Source: Sapria himalayana
Taxonomy: Eukaryota; Streptophyta; Magnoliopsida; Malpighiales; Rafflesiaceae
DNA length: 64,000 nt
Assembly (NCBI GenBank): GCA_029783825.1
Contig: JAREIK010003007.1
Location: forward strand, 199,331 to 263,330
Direction of reading: 5' to 3'
In this document: in pieces, positions 39,250 through 52,195 of the stretch
Numbering within the stretch: position 1 is the stretch's first letter
Layout: the number at the start of each line of letters is the position of its first letter
Made by a program: the position numbers and the translations under genes
Notes under the pieces: generated by a model
The model's input: the letters and a program-made list of their open reading frames with translations, nothing else
The model's database searches: none
What the model was told of the DNA's origin: nothing

Positions 39250-41206
39250 GCATAAGTCTGCGGTTTGGGAAACATATGAGATATTAGTTGATTCAGAGGG
39301 AAATGAAACTGGTAGCGTAGCTTGTATATGGTGAAGGAAAGAATACATGGCAAAAGGTGATCAAGGTACTTTGGGTTTATAGAAATACTTGAGAAAGACT
39401 TGTAGGAAATTTCCACGCAAAAAAGAATTAATAGAAGCTCACAAAGGTAAAGGCAAGTCACAATCTTATTGAGTTACACTAAATGTACTAGTTCAGAGGA
39501 TAACAAATTAACTTGTTGGCAATTTGATCAACAACTAGTTAGGGAGGCTTTGGTGAAAATGATCATAAAAGATGAATTGCCTTTTGTTTTGTAGAGAGGG
39601 ATGAGTTTAAAGAGTTTTGTGAAGTTAGTGTGCCTCAATTTAAAATTCCATCTAGGCACTCTATGTTGAAGGATTATTTTTCTTTGTTTGTGAAGGAAAA
39701 GAAGAAATTATTTGATAGCATATCATCTCATTGTTATAAAGTTTCATTGACTACCGACACTTGGACTAGCATTCATAATTTGTCTTATATATGTTTGACT
39801 GTTCATTTCATTGATTCTCAAAGGAATATGCATAAAAGGCATTTGAACTTTTGTGTAATTAAAAGTCATTTTGGAGTTAATATTAGAAATGCTATTGAGT
39901 TTTGCTTGAATGAATGAGTTTTGAAAAAGTTGATGTGCATTACTGTTGACAATGCATCAAATAATGATGTTGTAGTTGAACAATTGAAAAAAAGGCTTGT
40001 GAAGAAATGTGTTGTACCTTTGAGAGGCGAGCATTTTCATATGAGATGTTGTGCTCATATCCTAAACTTAATTGTCAGAGATGGCATTGAAGTAGTTGAG
40101 GGTGCTATTCAAAAAATTAGAGTTGTGGTGAAATATGTGAGGAGCAGTCCTAAAAGATTAGATATGTTTATGTTATGGGTTGAAGAAAAAAACTTGACAT
40201 ATGGATCTCCATTGCAATTAGATTGTCCTACAAGATGGAATTCAACTTATTTGATGCTACAAACTCATATAAAATATCAAAAATAATTTTATAAGTTGGA
40301 GGACAAAGACCAAAGGTTTTTGAAGGAGTTTGGTTCAACCGTTCCAACTGAGAGAGACTTAATAAACACCAAAATTTTGGCTCGTTTCTGGAAAACTTTT
40401 TATGAGGTAACTTGTAAATTTTCTGGCTCATAATATTCTACCTCTAGTGTTTATCTTCTATAGATTATTCGAATTTTGAAAAAAATTGAGCTTTGTGAAA
40501 ATAGTAGAGATACAATGGTGTCTGGAATTGGTATGAAAATGAGGCATAAATTCAACAAATATTGGGGTTCTCTTCAGTCAACAAATATTATGCTTTTTGT
40601 AGCAGTAGTGTTGGATCCTTGATATAATCTCAAATATCTCAAGGTTATGTACACTTAGCATTATGAAGAGGAATTGGCTAAAAATTGGGTGAAAAAGGTT
40701 ATAAATGCTTTAAATGAGATGATAGATGATTATAAAGATTTAAATGAAGATGAATCAAAATAAGATGATTTGTCTTCTACTGTGTTGAAGAAAAATGATG
40801 ATTTCTTTGATGGTAGTGAAACTTATGTTGATGATTTTTTTGGTTGAATTGGAGAAAGAATAAAAAGTTGTAGCTTTGGAATAGTTGGATAGGTACTTGA
40901 AGGACAAACTTTAAAAAAATATAATTGATTTTGATCTTCTAAACTGGTGGAAGGTAAATGATGTTAGGTATCCTTCTTCGGCAAATTTAGCAAGGGATGT
41001 ATTTACTATCCAAGAATCTACTGTGGCCTACGAATCTACATTTAGCACGGGGGGGGGGGGGGAGAACTTTAGATAAATTTAGGAGTTCTTTAACACCTAT
41101 TATAGACGAAGTTCTCATATGTCTACAAGATTGGTTGAGAAGCTCAAACAAACCTATTGAAATAGAAGAATTAGTTCGAGTCCTTGATGATAATGAATCA
41201 GATTAG
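39250..41206 (+). pseudogene. hAT transposase pseudogene (BED finger / RICESLEEPER type)
   Basis: The order is that of a plant hAT transposase. About 39255-39410 is a BED zinc finger: 'SAVWETYE' and the first Cys are kept, the second Cys codon is TGA, a further TAG follows, and the zinc-binding His is apparently Tyr. A one-base loss near 39580 shifts the frame. 39630-39917 has 'SLTTDTWTS' with the first catalytic Asp. A stop separates it from 39921-40286, with 'ITVDNASNND', 'HMRCCAHILNLIVRDG' and 'CPTRWNSTYLML' (Trp kept). The linker at 40286-40860 has several stops. 40997-41206 ends with 'TLDKFRSSLTP' and 'EVLICLQDWLR' of the dimerisation domain, ending in a natural-looking stop. At least eight disabling changes show it is dead; a full-length enzyme elsewhere would be needed to move it. 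Confidence 0.9.
41049..41062. repeat. G14 homopolymer in the hAT dimerisation region
   Basis: Fourteen consecutive G residues replace a short G run (GGGG in the truncated copy, complement of 28176-28185) at the same point of the transposase. The run changes the reading frame locally. It may be a real slippage expansion or a sequencing or assembly length error. Confidence 0.8.
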
Positions 41207-42175
41207 TATACAAATCTTGTAAATTTTAATTTCACTTTTACTTATTTTATTCATTCAATTTAATAAAAATATGGTTCAATTACAATTTTCAGAGGGGTCA
41301 CAAGATCCAAATATTCTTCCAACTATAGTTGGCCAACTAAATTTGGAATGGGTGTTTTAAATTTTATAAGGTAATATTTTGTTTTTTTATTACTCTTTCA
41401 TCTTAGAAATTTATGTCTACATGATTAACACGTTTTCATCTTTGGTTGTCCTTCTACATAGGAGGAAGAAAAGGGATGAGGTGTAGAAGAGATAATTAAT
41501 TGGGTTTGGATTTTCGTTGTTGTTCCGTGACGGACCTTTGAAATGATTATTATCATGGTTGTTCTTAGTTGTATTTTTTTTGTTATAATAAGCTGTCTAA
41601 TTTTAGCAATTACTTTAGTAGTCATTGATGCTGCCAATGTTTGTGGTCATCTTTAGCTATTCCTTAATATTTTAAGTAATTGTTTAAAAAATGTAGTATT
41701 GCTATTATGGTTAACATTAACTCGCCTTAACAAAGCCAACTTGTGAAAAAACAAAGAACCAAATTAAGCACACAACTCGTTCCCATTCTATTTAACATTT
41801 CTATCCTTTTCTGCACATCAAAGCTTTTGACAAGGTAAGGGAACTCGTTTGTGGTATTCAGCCTATTCGACAAAACAAAATTGGCCCAATTTGAGTTCGA
41901 AAGATACATAAATAAGGAATGATAAATGGTACAACAAAAGGGTTCGAAATGAACTAACTTGGCTGGTTTGAAGAAAATAAATTGAAAAAAAATGTCTGAC
42001 GTCCGTTTCGTCCCGGAACCATTTTCTCCTATCCTAAATCCCGGATCTCCGTCCCATCCAATACCGATATTTTCAACCTATGGGACAGGTCTGGATTTTC
42101 AAAAAAAACTCCGAACTATGTGAAGGGACTGGAGATTTATAATCCCCATTGTGTCCCGTTCAATGAGCACCCCTA

Positions 42176-42183
42176 GCATTTAG
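42176..42183. repeat. 8-bp target site duplication, right
   Basis: GCATTTAG, exact partner of 38467-38474. The satellite text then resumes as AGGTTAATATGTTTTATTT, a variant of the usual TGGTTTATAGGTTTTATTT. Confidence 0.9.
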
Positions 42184-45100
42184 AGGTTAATATGTTTTAT
42201 TTAATAAATAAAATAACAAAAATTTTATTTTTATTATTTTTTGATATTTTCAAAGGTTATAACCTTTGAAAATATAATAATTTTTAAATTTTTTTCAAAT
42301 GTGAATACAATATTTAGTTATACTAATCATTATATTTATATATTATATAAATTTAATATTAAAATTTAATTAATAAATATTCTAATAATTATCAAAAAAT
42401 AAATTAATAATCTATTAAAAATAAGATAGATATTAAGTAAAATATAATTACAAAACTTAAATTTTTTCACAAGCAAAGAAAAATATATTACTATATAATA
42501 ATTTTTTGTTTTTGAATTTTTTCTTCTTTGAATAAGTTTATCTCTATTTTTTAAATGAAAAATAATTTATATAAATTATATTAGTCTAACTCATAATTTA
42601 TTTTGTAATTAATATTTATTTATAAATAAACATATAATTAATTAAAATGAATATTTAAAATTATAATAAAAATATGAGATATATTATTTATTATTTATTA
42701 TTTAGGGATACTGGTTTAATTTAAATTAGATCTGTATCACTAATAATTTATTTTGTAATTAATATTTCTATAAAAATAAACTGATAATTATTTAAAATAA
42801 AAATTTAAAATTATACTTAATAAAAATTAAATTGAGATTTATGATTTTTTATTAATGTACACCTGTTTAATAGTTTAAGTATTTAAAGGTTTTTTCGTTA
42901 GGAGTTTAGTGATTTATGTTTTTAGGCTTTTAGTGGTTTATAGGTTTTATATAAAAAAATTCAATAATTTGTTATCATTTTCATAGGTTATAACCTTTGA
43001 AAATATAATAATATTTACAATTTTTTGAAATTTGAATACAATATTTAGTTTTAAGAATATTAATAATTATATATCAGATAAATTAAATATAAACAATTTT
43101 ATTGATAGATAATATAATAATGATCAAAAATTAAAATAATAAACTATTAATAAAAAGATAGATATTAATTAAAAAATATTTACAAAACCCAAATTGATTC
43201 AAAATTAAAGTAAAATATATTACTAGATAATAATTTTTAAATTTCTACTTCTTTTATTAGCGTATAATTTTTTTTATTAAAAATAATTTAATTAAATTAT
43301 ATTTTTCGCACTCATACTTATTTTGTAATAAATATTTTTATAAAAATAAACTAATAAATAATTAAAATGAATATTTAAAATTATAAAAAAATAGATATAA
43401 AAATTAGATTTATTAATTATTAAGTAGTATATAGAAGTTTAATGGTTAAGTATTTAGACATTACGGGGTTTAAAAGTATACTGATTTACCTATGTATGCA
43501 TTTAGTGGTTTATTGGTTTTATTTAAGATAAAAAATAAAACAAAATTATTTTTATTATTTTTTGATATTTTCAAAGGTTATGACATTTGAAAATATATTA
43601 ATTTTTAAATTTTTTTCAAAGGTGAATACACTATTTATTTATAATAAAAATAATAATTATAATATATCATATAAATTCAATATAAACAATTTTATTGAAA
43701 GATATTCTAATAATTATAAAAAATAAATTAAAAATCTATTATGAATAAGATTGATATTACTTAAAATATAATATCAAAACCTAAAATGATTCAAAAGCAA
43801 ATCAAAATATATTACTTAATAATAATTATTTGTTATTAAATTTTTATTTTTTTTATAAGCTTCTCTATTTTTTGATGAAAAATAATTTTTATAAATTATA
43901 TTTTTAACTTATAATTTATTTTATAATTAATATATATATATATATAATTAAAAAACGAAACAATCAAAAAAAATTTTAGTTAAATATAATTACAACAAAT
44001 AAAAATGAGATTTATTATTATTATTTAGGGGATACACATTTAAATGATTATCTATATAGGGGTATCGAGATTTTATAGTTAAGTGATTTAAGTGTTTAGG
44101 CATTTAGTGATTTATAGGTTTTATTTAAACATTGAAATAATAAAAAAAATATTTTTTTTTGTTTTTTCACATGTTCAAAGCTTATAATCTTTGAAAATAT
44201 AATAATTTTAAAATTTTTTTCAAAAGTGAATACAATATTTAATTATAATAATTATTAAATTTATATATCATATAAATTAATTATAAATATATTTATTTCT
44301 AAATATTCTAATAATGATCAAAAAATAAATTAATAATCTATTATTAATAAGTTAGATATCAATTAAAATATAATTACAAAACCTAAAATGATTCAAAAAC
44401 AAAGTAAAATATATTACTATATAATAATTTTTTGTTTTTAATTTTTTTCTTCTTTTAATAAGTTTATCTATATTTTTTTGTTGAAAAATAATTTATATAA
44501 CTTATATTTGTATAACTTATAATTTATTTTGTAATTAATATTTATATAAAAATAAACAAATAAATAATTAAAATGAATATTTAAAATTATAATCAAAAAA
44601 ATAAAAATGTGATTTATTATTTATTATTTAGGATATACCTATTTAATAAAAATTATCTATTTATGGTTTTCGAGATATAGAAGTTATTGATTTAAGTATT
44701 TAGGCATTTAATGGTTTGTAGATTTAATTTAAACAATGAAATAACAAAAAATTTATTTTTGATATTTTTTCAAATTTTCAATTGTCATAACATTTGAAAA
44801 TATAATAATTTTAAAATTTTTTAAAAATGTGAATACAATATTTAGTAATAATAATTATTATAACTATATATAATATAAAATAACTATAAACAATTTTATT
44901 GATAAATATTATATCAATTATCAGAAAATAAATTAATAAACTATTATTTATATGATAGTAATTTATGAATTATTAATATAACTATTATTAATAAACTATT
45001 ATCAATTATTAATATAAATTAAAATATAATTAAAAAACCTAAAATGATTCAAAATGAAAGTAAAATTTATTAGTAAATAAGAATTTTTTTTAGTTTTTGC

Positions 45101-48100
45101 ATCATTTTATAAGCTTATATTTTTTTTGATGAAAAATATATTATTTAAATTATATTTGTCACTCATAATTTATTTTGTAATTAATATTTCTATAAATTAT
45201 TTAAATTATATTTAAGGTTTACAAGTTTAAAGGATTAGGTATTTAGGGGCTTCGAGGTTTAAAAGTTTAGAGATTTATGTATTTAGGCATTTTATGGTTT
45301 ATAAGTTTTATTTAAACAATGATATAACAAAAAATTTATTTTTGTTATTTTTTCTCATTTTTCAAGGTTATAACCTTTGAAAATATAATAATTTTTAAAT
45401 TTTTTTTATATGTGAATACTATATTTAGTTATGATAATCTTAATAATTATATATCATATTAATTCAATATAAACAATTATATTGATAGATATTATATTAA
45501 TGATCAAAAAATTAATTAATAATCTAATATTAATAAGATAGATATTTTTTAAAATATATTTGCAAAATGTAAATTTATTCAAAATCAAAGTAAAATATAA
45601 TACAAAATAATAATTTTTTTGATGTTTTGCTTCTTTTTATAAGTTTATATTTTTTGTTATTAAAAGTAAATTATTTAAATTATATTTGTCTTCCACATAA
45701 TTTTTTTTTAATTTATAATTATATAAAAATAAACGAATAAATAATTAAAATGAATATTTAAAATTTTAATGAATACAAATAAAATTGAGATTTATTATTT
45801 ATTATTCGGGATATACTAGTTTAATGGTTTAAGTATTTCAGTGTTTTGGGGTTTAGTGATTAAGTGTTTAGGACTTTAGTGATTTATAGTTTTTATTTAA
45901 AGAATAAAAAAATTAAAAATTAAATTATTTGATTTTTTTTTTAATTTTTGAAGGTTATAACCTTTGAAAATTAAAATATTTTAAATTTTATTTAAATGTT
46001 AATATAATATTTAGTTATAATATTCTTAATAATTATATATAATGTAAACTCAATATAAATAATTTTATTAATAGATATCATAATAATTATCAATAAAAAA
46101 TTAATAAACTATTATTAAAAAGAAAGATATAAATTAAAATATAATTTCAAAAACTAAAATGATTCAAAATCAAAATAAAATATATTACAAAATAATAAAT
46201 TTTTGTTTTTAAAATTTTGCCTCTTTTTAAAAGCATATATTTTTTTTGATAAAAAATAAATTATTTAAAATAGATCTGTCTCACAAATAATTTATTTTGT
46301 AATTAATATTTCTATAAAAATAAACTGATAAATAATTAAAATAAAAATTTAAAATTATACTTATTAAAAATTAAAATGAGATTTATGATTTATTATTAAT
46401 GTATACCAATTTAATAGTTTAAGTATTTAGACGTTTTGTAATTTAGGAGTTTAGCGATTTATGTTTTTCAGCATTTAGTGGTTTCTAGGTTTTATTAAAA
46501 CAATAAAATAACAAAAAAAAATTGTAATTTTTTCTCATTTTCATAGGTTATAACCTTTGAAAATATAATAATATTTAAAATTTTTTGAAATGTGAATACA
46601 ATATTTAGTAATAATAATTTTAATAATTATATCTCATATAAATTCAATATAAACAATTTTATTAATAGATATTATAATAATGATCAAAAATTAAATTAAT
46701 AAACTATTAATAATAAGATTGCTATTAATTAAAAAATTTTTATAAAACCCAAATTGATTCAAATTAAAGTAAAAAATATTACAGGATAATAATTTTAAAT
46801 TTTTTAATTTTTACTTCTTTTATAAGTGTATCTATTTTTTTTTATTAAAAATAGATTATTTAAATTATATTTGTCGCACTTATAATTTATTTTGTAAAAT
46901 GTATTTAGGCATTACGGGCCTTAGAAGTTTACTAATTTAACTGTGTATGCATTTAGTAGTTTATAGGTTTTATTTCAAAATTAAAATAACAAAATATTTA
47001 CTTTTATTATTTTTTGTTATTTTCAAAGGTTATAACCTTTGAAAATAAAATAATTTGTAAATTTTTTTCAAAAGTGAGTTCAATATTTGGTTATAATAAT
47101 CATTATATTTATATATCATATAAATTCAAATTAAACAATTTTATTGATAAATATTCTAATAATGATCAAAAAATAAATTAATAATCTATTATTAAAAAGA
47201 TAGATATCGAATAAAATATAATAAAAAAACATAAAATTATTCAAAAGAAATCAAAATATATTACTATATTATAATTTGTTGTTTAGAATTTTTTTTTTCT
47301 TTTAAAAAGTTATCCATATTTTTTTGATGAAAATTAATTTATATAAATTATATTTGTCTAACTCATAATTTATTTTTTAATTAATATTTATATAAAAATA
47401 AACAAATTAATAATTAAAATGAATATTTACAATTATAATAAAAAAATAATATTGAGATTTAATCTTTATTATTTGGGTATACCAGTCTAATTTTAATTAG
47501 ATCTGTCTCACTAATAATGTAGTTTTTAATTAATTTTTTTTATAAAAATAAACTTATAAATAATTAAAATAAAAATTTAAAATTATACTGAATAAAAATT
47601 AAAAAGAGATTTATGAATTATTATTAATGTATACCAGTTTAATGGTTTATATATTTAGAGGCTTTGTCGTTTAGATAATTTAGCGATTTCTTTTTTAGGA
47701 ATTTAGTGGTTTATAGGTTTTATTTAAACAATGAAATAACAAAAAAATTATCTTTGATATTTTTTCACATTTTTAAAGTTTATAACATTTGAAAATATAA
47801 TAATTTTTAAATTATTTTCAAAATTAAATATAATATTAAGTTATAATAATCATAATAATTATAAGTCATTTAAATTAAATATAAATAATTACATTGCTAG
47901 ATATTATAATAATGATCAAAAACAATTTAATAAACTATTATTAATAAGATAGATATTATTTAAAATATATTTGCAAAATCTAAATTTATTAAAAATCATG
48001 GTAAAATATATTACTATATAATAATTTTTTTTAATGTTAGACTTTTTTATAACTTTATATTTTGGTTTTTAAAAATAAATTATTTAATTTATATTTGTCT

Positions 48101-50380
48101 TAATCATAATTTATTTTGTAATTTATAATTCTATAATACTAAACTACTAAACAATTAAATGAATATTTAAAATTATAATGAATACAAATAAATTTGGGAT
48201 TTATTATTTATTATTCAGGATATACCAGTTTAATGGTTTAATATTTTGGTGTTTTGTGGTTTAGAAGTTTAGTAATTTAAGTGTTTAGACCTTTAGTGAT
48301 TTATAGTTTTTATTTAAAGAATGAAAGAACAAAAAATTTAATTTTTTGATATTTTTAAAATTTGAAGGTTATACCCTTTGAAAATATAATAATTTTTAAT
48401 TTTTTTTAAATGTGAATATAATATTTAGTTATAATAATCTTAATAATTTTATATAATTTAAACTAAATATAAATAAGTATATTAACAAATATTATAATAA
48501 TGATCAATAAATTAATTAATAAACAAGTATTAATAACAATTATATAAATTAATATATAATTGTAAAATCTAAAATGATTCAAAATCAAAATAAGATATAT
48601 TAATAAAAATTAATTTTTTATTTTTAAAAATTTGCCTTTTTTTATAAGCATATACATTTTTTTAGATGAAAAATAAATTATTTAAATTTTATCTGTCGCA
48701 CAAATAATTTATTTCGTAATTAATATTTCTATAAAAATAAACTGATAAATAAGTAAAATGAATATTTAAAATTATAATGAATACTAATAAAAAGAGTATT
48801 ATGATTTATTATTTAGACTTTACTAATTTAATGTTTTGAGTATTTATGAGCTTCGGGGATTAGAAGTTTAGTCATTTTAGTATATAGTCATTTAGTGGTT
48901 TATAGGTTTTATTTAAAAAATAAAATAAAATAAAAGTATTTTTGTTATTTTTTCTCATTTTTGAATGTTATAACCTTTGAAAATATAATAATTTTTAATT
49001 TTTTTTTTGAAAAGTGAATACAACAAGAAGTTAATAATCATAATAATAAAATATCATATAAATTCAATATAAATTATTTTATTGGTATATATTATAATAA
49101 TGATCATAAAAAAATAATAAACAATTATTAAAAAGAAAAATATTTTTTAAAATATATTTGCAAAACCTAAAATGATTCTTAATCATAGTGAAATATTTTA
49201 CTAAATATTAATTTTAAATTTTTAAATTTTTGTATCCATTTATATACTTATATATTTTTTGATGAAAAATAAATTTTTTAAATTATATTTGTCTCACTAA
49301 TAATTTATTTATTAATTTATATTTCTATAAAAATAAACTAATAAATAATTAAATTGTATGTTAAAAATTATAATGAATACTAATAAAAATGAGATTTATT
49401 ATTTATTATATATAGTATACCAGTTTAATGGTTAAATTATTTAGGGGTTTTGTCATTTAGAAGTTTAGCAATTTATGTTTTTAGGCATTTCGTTATTTAT
49501 AGGTTTTATTTATATAATAAAAATAAAATAATTTTTTTTGATTTTTTCTGATTTTCAAAGTTTATAATCTTTGAAAAAATAATAATTTTTAAAATTTTTT
49601 GAAATGTGAATACCATGTATAATTATATTAATCTTACTAATTATATATCTTATAAATTAAATATAAACAATTTTAATGATAGAAATTATAATAATGATCA
49701 AAAATTAAATTAACAAACTATTATTAAAAATCTAAATATTAATTAAAATATATTTACATAACACAAAATTATTCAAAATCAAATCAAAATATATTACTAT
49801 ATATTAATATTTAATTTTTAAATTTGTCCTTCTTTTTTTAAGCTTATATTTTTTTTTGATTAAATATAAATTAGCTAAATATTATGTGTCTCAATTGAAA
49901 TTTATTTTGAATTAAATTTTCTAAAAAATTAAACTATAAATAATTAAAATGAATATTTAAATTTATAATAAATAGAAATATAAATCAGATTTATTATTTA
50001 ATATGTAAAATATAGCTATTAAAAGGTTTATGTATTTAGGGGTTTCGGGGTTTATGAGCTTACTGATTTAAGTAAGTAATCATTTAATGATCTATAGGTT
50101 TTATTTAAAAAATAAAATAAAAAAAATTTATTTTTATTATTTTTTCTCATTTTTTAAGGTTATAACTTTTGAAAATATAATAATTTTTAAATTTTTTTCA
50201 AAAGTGAAAACAATATTTATTTATAATAATAATAATTATTATATATCATATAAATTCAATATAAACAATTTTATTGATAGATATTGTAATAATTATCAAA
50301 AAATAAATTAAAAATCTATTATAAATAACATTGATATTACTTAAAATATAATATCAAAACGTTAAATTATTACTACAGTA
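42176..50380 (+). repeat. Satellite array, forward orientation (third array)
   Basis: 8.2 kb of forward satellite continuing the monomer split by the hAT insertion. Palindrome cores lie near 42252, 42986, 43577, 44176, 44781, 45365, 45952, 46546, 47025, 47775, 48363, 48966, 49557 and 50155. Several are decayed (for example CTTATAATC near 44176). Near 44945-45010 a monomer contains extra copies of its own 'AATAAACTATTA' text. The open frame at 50087-50311 is an AT-rich chance frame. No gene is visible. Confidence 0.92.
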
Positions 50381-50485
50381 ACATTATATTTTTAAATAAT
50401 AACATTGATATTACTAATTATCATTATATTAATATTAATTATTATTATTTAGTAATATATAAGCTTATAAATAACATTATATTTT
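50327..50485. repeat. Scrambled junction between forward and inverted satellite
   Basis: AACATTGATATTACT occurs at 50327-50341 and again at 50401-50415. AACATTATATTTT occurs at 50380-50392 and again at 50473-50485. The short pieces between are shuffled satellite words. After them the satellite reads in inverted orientation. This is the pattern of templated insertions at an error-prone repair junction. Confidence 0.6.
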
Positions 50486-50787
50486 GAAATATAATTTTAA
50501 ATATCTATTTTAATTATTTATTTGTTTATTTATATATAAATATTAATTACAAAATAAATTGAGCTAGACAAAAATAATTTATATAAATTATTTTTAATCA
50601 AAAAATTATAAATAAACTTTTTAAAATAAAACAATTTTTCAAAATAAAAAATTATTATATTGTAATATATTTTGCATTACTTTTGAATCATTTTAGGTTT
50701 TGTAATTATATTTTAATTGATATCTATCTTATTAATCATAAATTATTAATTTATTATTTGATCATTATTAGAATATTTATTAATAAT
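50486..50787 (-). repeat. Short inverted satellite fragment
   Basis: About 300 bp of inverted monomer, from 'ATAATTTTAAATATCTATTT' through 'TAATTGATATCTATCTTATT' to 'ATTATTAGAATATTTATTAA', after which satellite text ends. It is the right edge of the satellite domain in this window. Confidence 0.8.
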
Positions 50788-51329
50788 TTAGTTTTAATTT
50801 GCTTAACATCTCTTGATGCCACTTGATTGATGCGTGAGACATTTTGTTTGTTCATAGCAAAGACTCTAGCAACGTCTTCATGGTTTCTATTATAGATGCT
50901 GATGGTGACCTCCTACTCACTCTTTTAATGCTTGATTATTAGAATGATTTTTAGCAATCATCAATTCCATCTATGTAAAGTCACTCTCACAAAAATCCTA
51001 ACCCAAATATCATTGCTAAGATCATTATTCTATCATTGACTTCTTGCATAGGTCACAATGATGATGATGTGTTAGTGATGTTTATCCTCTTTTTTTGAGG
51101 GACACCAATTTTGGCACCTTTGTTTAAAGTGGATACTAGTAAAATATTACTTTCATTTTTTATTTAATTTTCAATAATTTTAGGGAGACTTATGTGTTAA
51201 AGTATTGGAATGTAAGTAAGTAGTAGGATGTTATGACTTTGTTATATTGTTCAATTTTATTGGTTAGATAGTGACTTAAAATCTTATTAGTGTAGTATAT
51301 AATTTGTTTTGTTTTCTATTTTCTGAACT

Positions 51330-51720
51330 CTATTTTGTTTCTCTATTTTATTTATAGGTGCAAGTACTAATATATTATGTTTGAGAGATTGGATATTTGA
51401 CATTTAAACAATAATGGGGGTCCTGTTGCCTAGTTAGCAAACAGAAGAAATTTTTTAAGCATGACCCGATCCACTATGAAGATCCAACCCATTTTATTTT
51501 ATGTTGAATCCACATTATTAGATATATATATATATATATATGTTGTATCTGTAATCATGATGTGCGCTCTATTCTTCTTCTTTATCTCAATTATGTACTA
51601 AAAAATTTAAGGTTAATAAATCTGTAAGCACTATAAACTTTTTTTGGTGGACATAACTAGTCATATTGAATGGCTAGTGAATCACATTAAAACAAGTGTC
51701 TATTGTAGTTATGTTTTGTT
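51330..51720 (+). repeat. Repeat Y', diverged copy of 58780-59150
   Basis: Two blocks align in the same order with the second copy. The block at 51411-51447 (AATAATGGGGGTCCTGTTGC...) matches 58855-58890 (AATAATAGAGGTCCCGCTCC...). The block at 51650-51710 (AACTAGTCATATTGAATGGC...) matches 59080-59140 (AGCTAGTCGTACTGAGTGAC...). Identity is perhaps 65-75% by eye. The family is not recognised; an old transposon or LTR piece is likely. Confidence 0.5.
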
Positions 51721-52195
51721 CTACACAATCCATTAATATTATATTTCAATATAATTACCTATATATATAGATAAAATTTTAATAGTTAGTGAGGATATTT
51801 CATCAACAAATATGTGTAAGTATACGAGTCATACAAGTAGTAAAAAGGACTTTCAATCAAATATCAATCCCATTAAATTATATCAGTAATTTGGCCAACC
51901 AATAATAAGATAATATAATTCTAGTAAAGAAGATAATCTAGAATTTTGGTATGACTTTTTGATCCTATGGTTTGTCTATTTGATTCATATGATGGATAAT
52001 CAAATAATTCAATTTATGTTGGGTTTGGATACAAAACAAAGGTTAAATTATTATTAGAATGCTTATTTTTTCTAATGGTATATAAGGTGGTTATCATCAT
52101 TAATATAATATTAATGATGGTCTCCTCATAGTTATTCCCTACATATTTACTAACAAGAAAATAAATCATCTTTACTTGATTATCATTCACAAGAA

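Larger units (their letters stand above)
38475..42175 (+). mobile_element. hAT transposon, full length but inactive
   Basis: A 3.70-kb element bounded by 8-bp direct repeats GCATTTAG. The left end is TATGGCTGCTCA and the right end, read inward, is TAGGGGTGCTCA: 12-bp terminal inverted repeats with two mismatches. GC-rich subterminal zones (38510-38650 and 41995-42130) carry repeated CGTCCC/GGGACG words in both orientations, the usual transposase-binding layout. The interior carries a decayed BED-type transposase on the plus strand. Overlapping short frames in the 5' non-coding part (38541-38879 -, 38581-38898 +, 38696-38890 +) look like chance frames. The 39180-39461 minus frame is antisense to the BED region. 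Confidence 0.92.

Noticed and set aside
1321..50787. Regularly spaced repeats that could suggest a CRISPR array
   Set aside because: The repeat spans the whole 580-bp monomer, with no short repeat separated by unique spacers, and the context is eukaryotic.
1321..50787. True interstitial telomere array
   Set aside because: The TTTAGG words are degenerate and confined to about 90 bp per monomer; no perfect tandem (TTTAGGG)n run is present.
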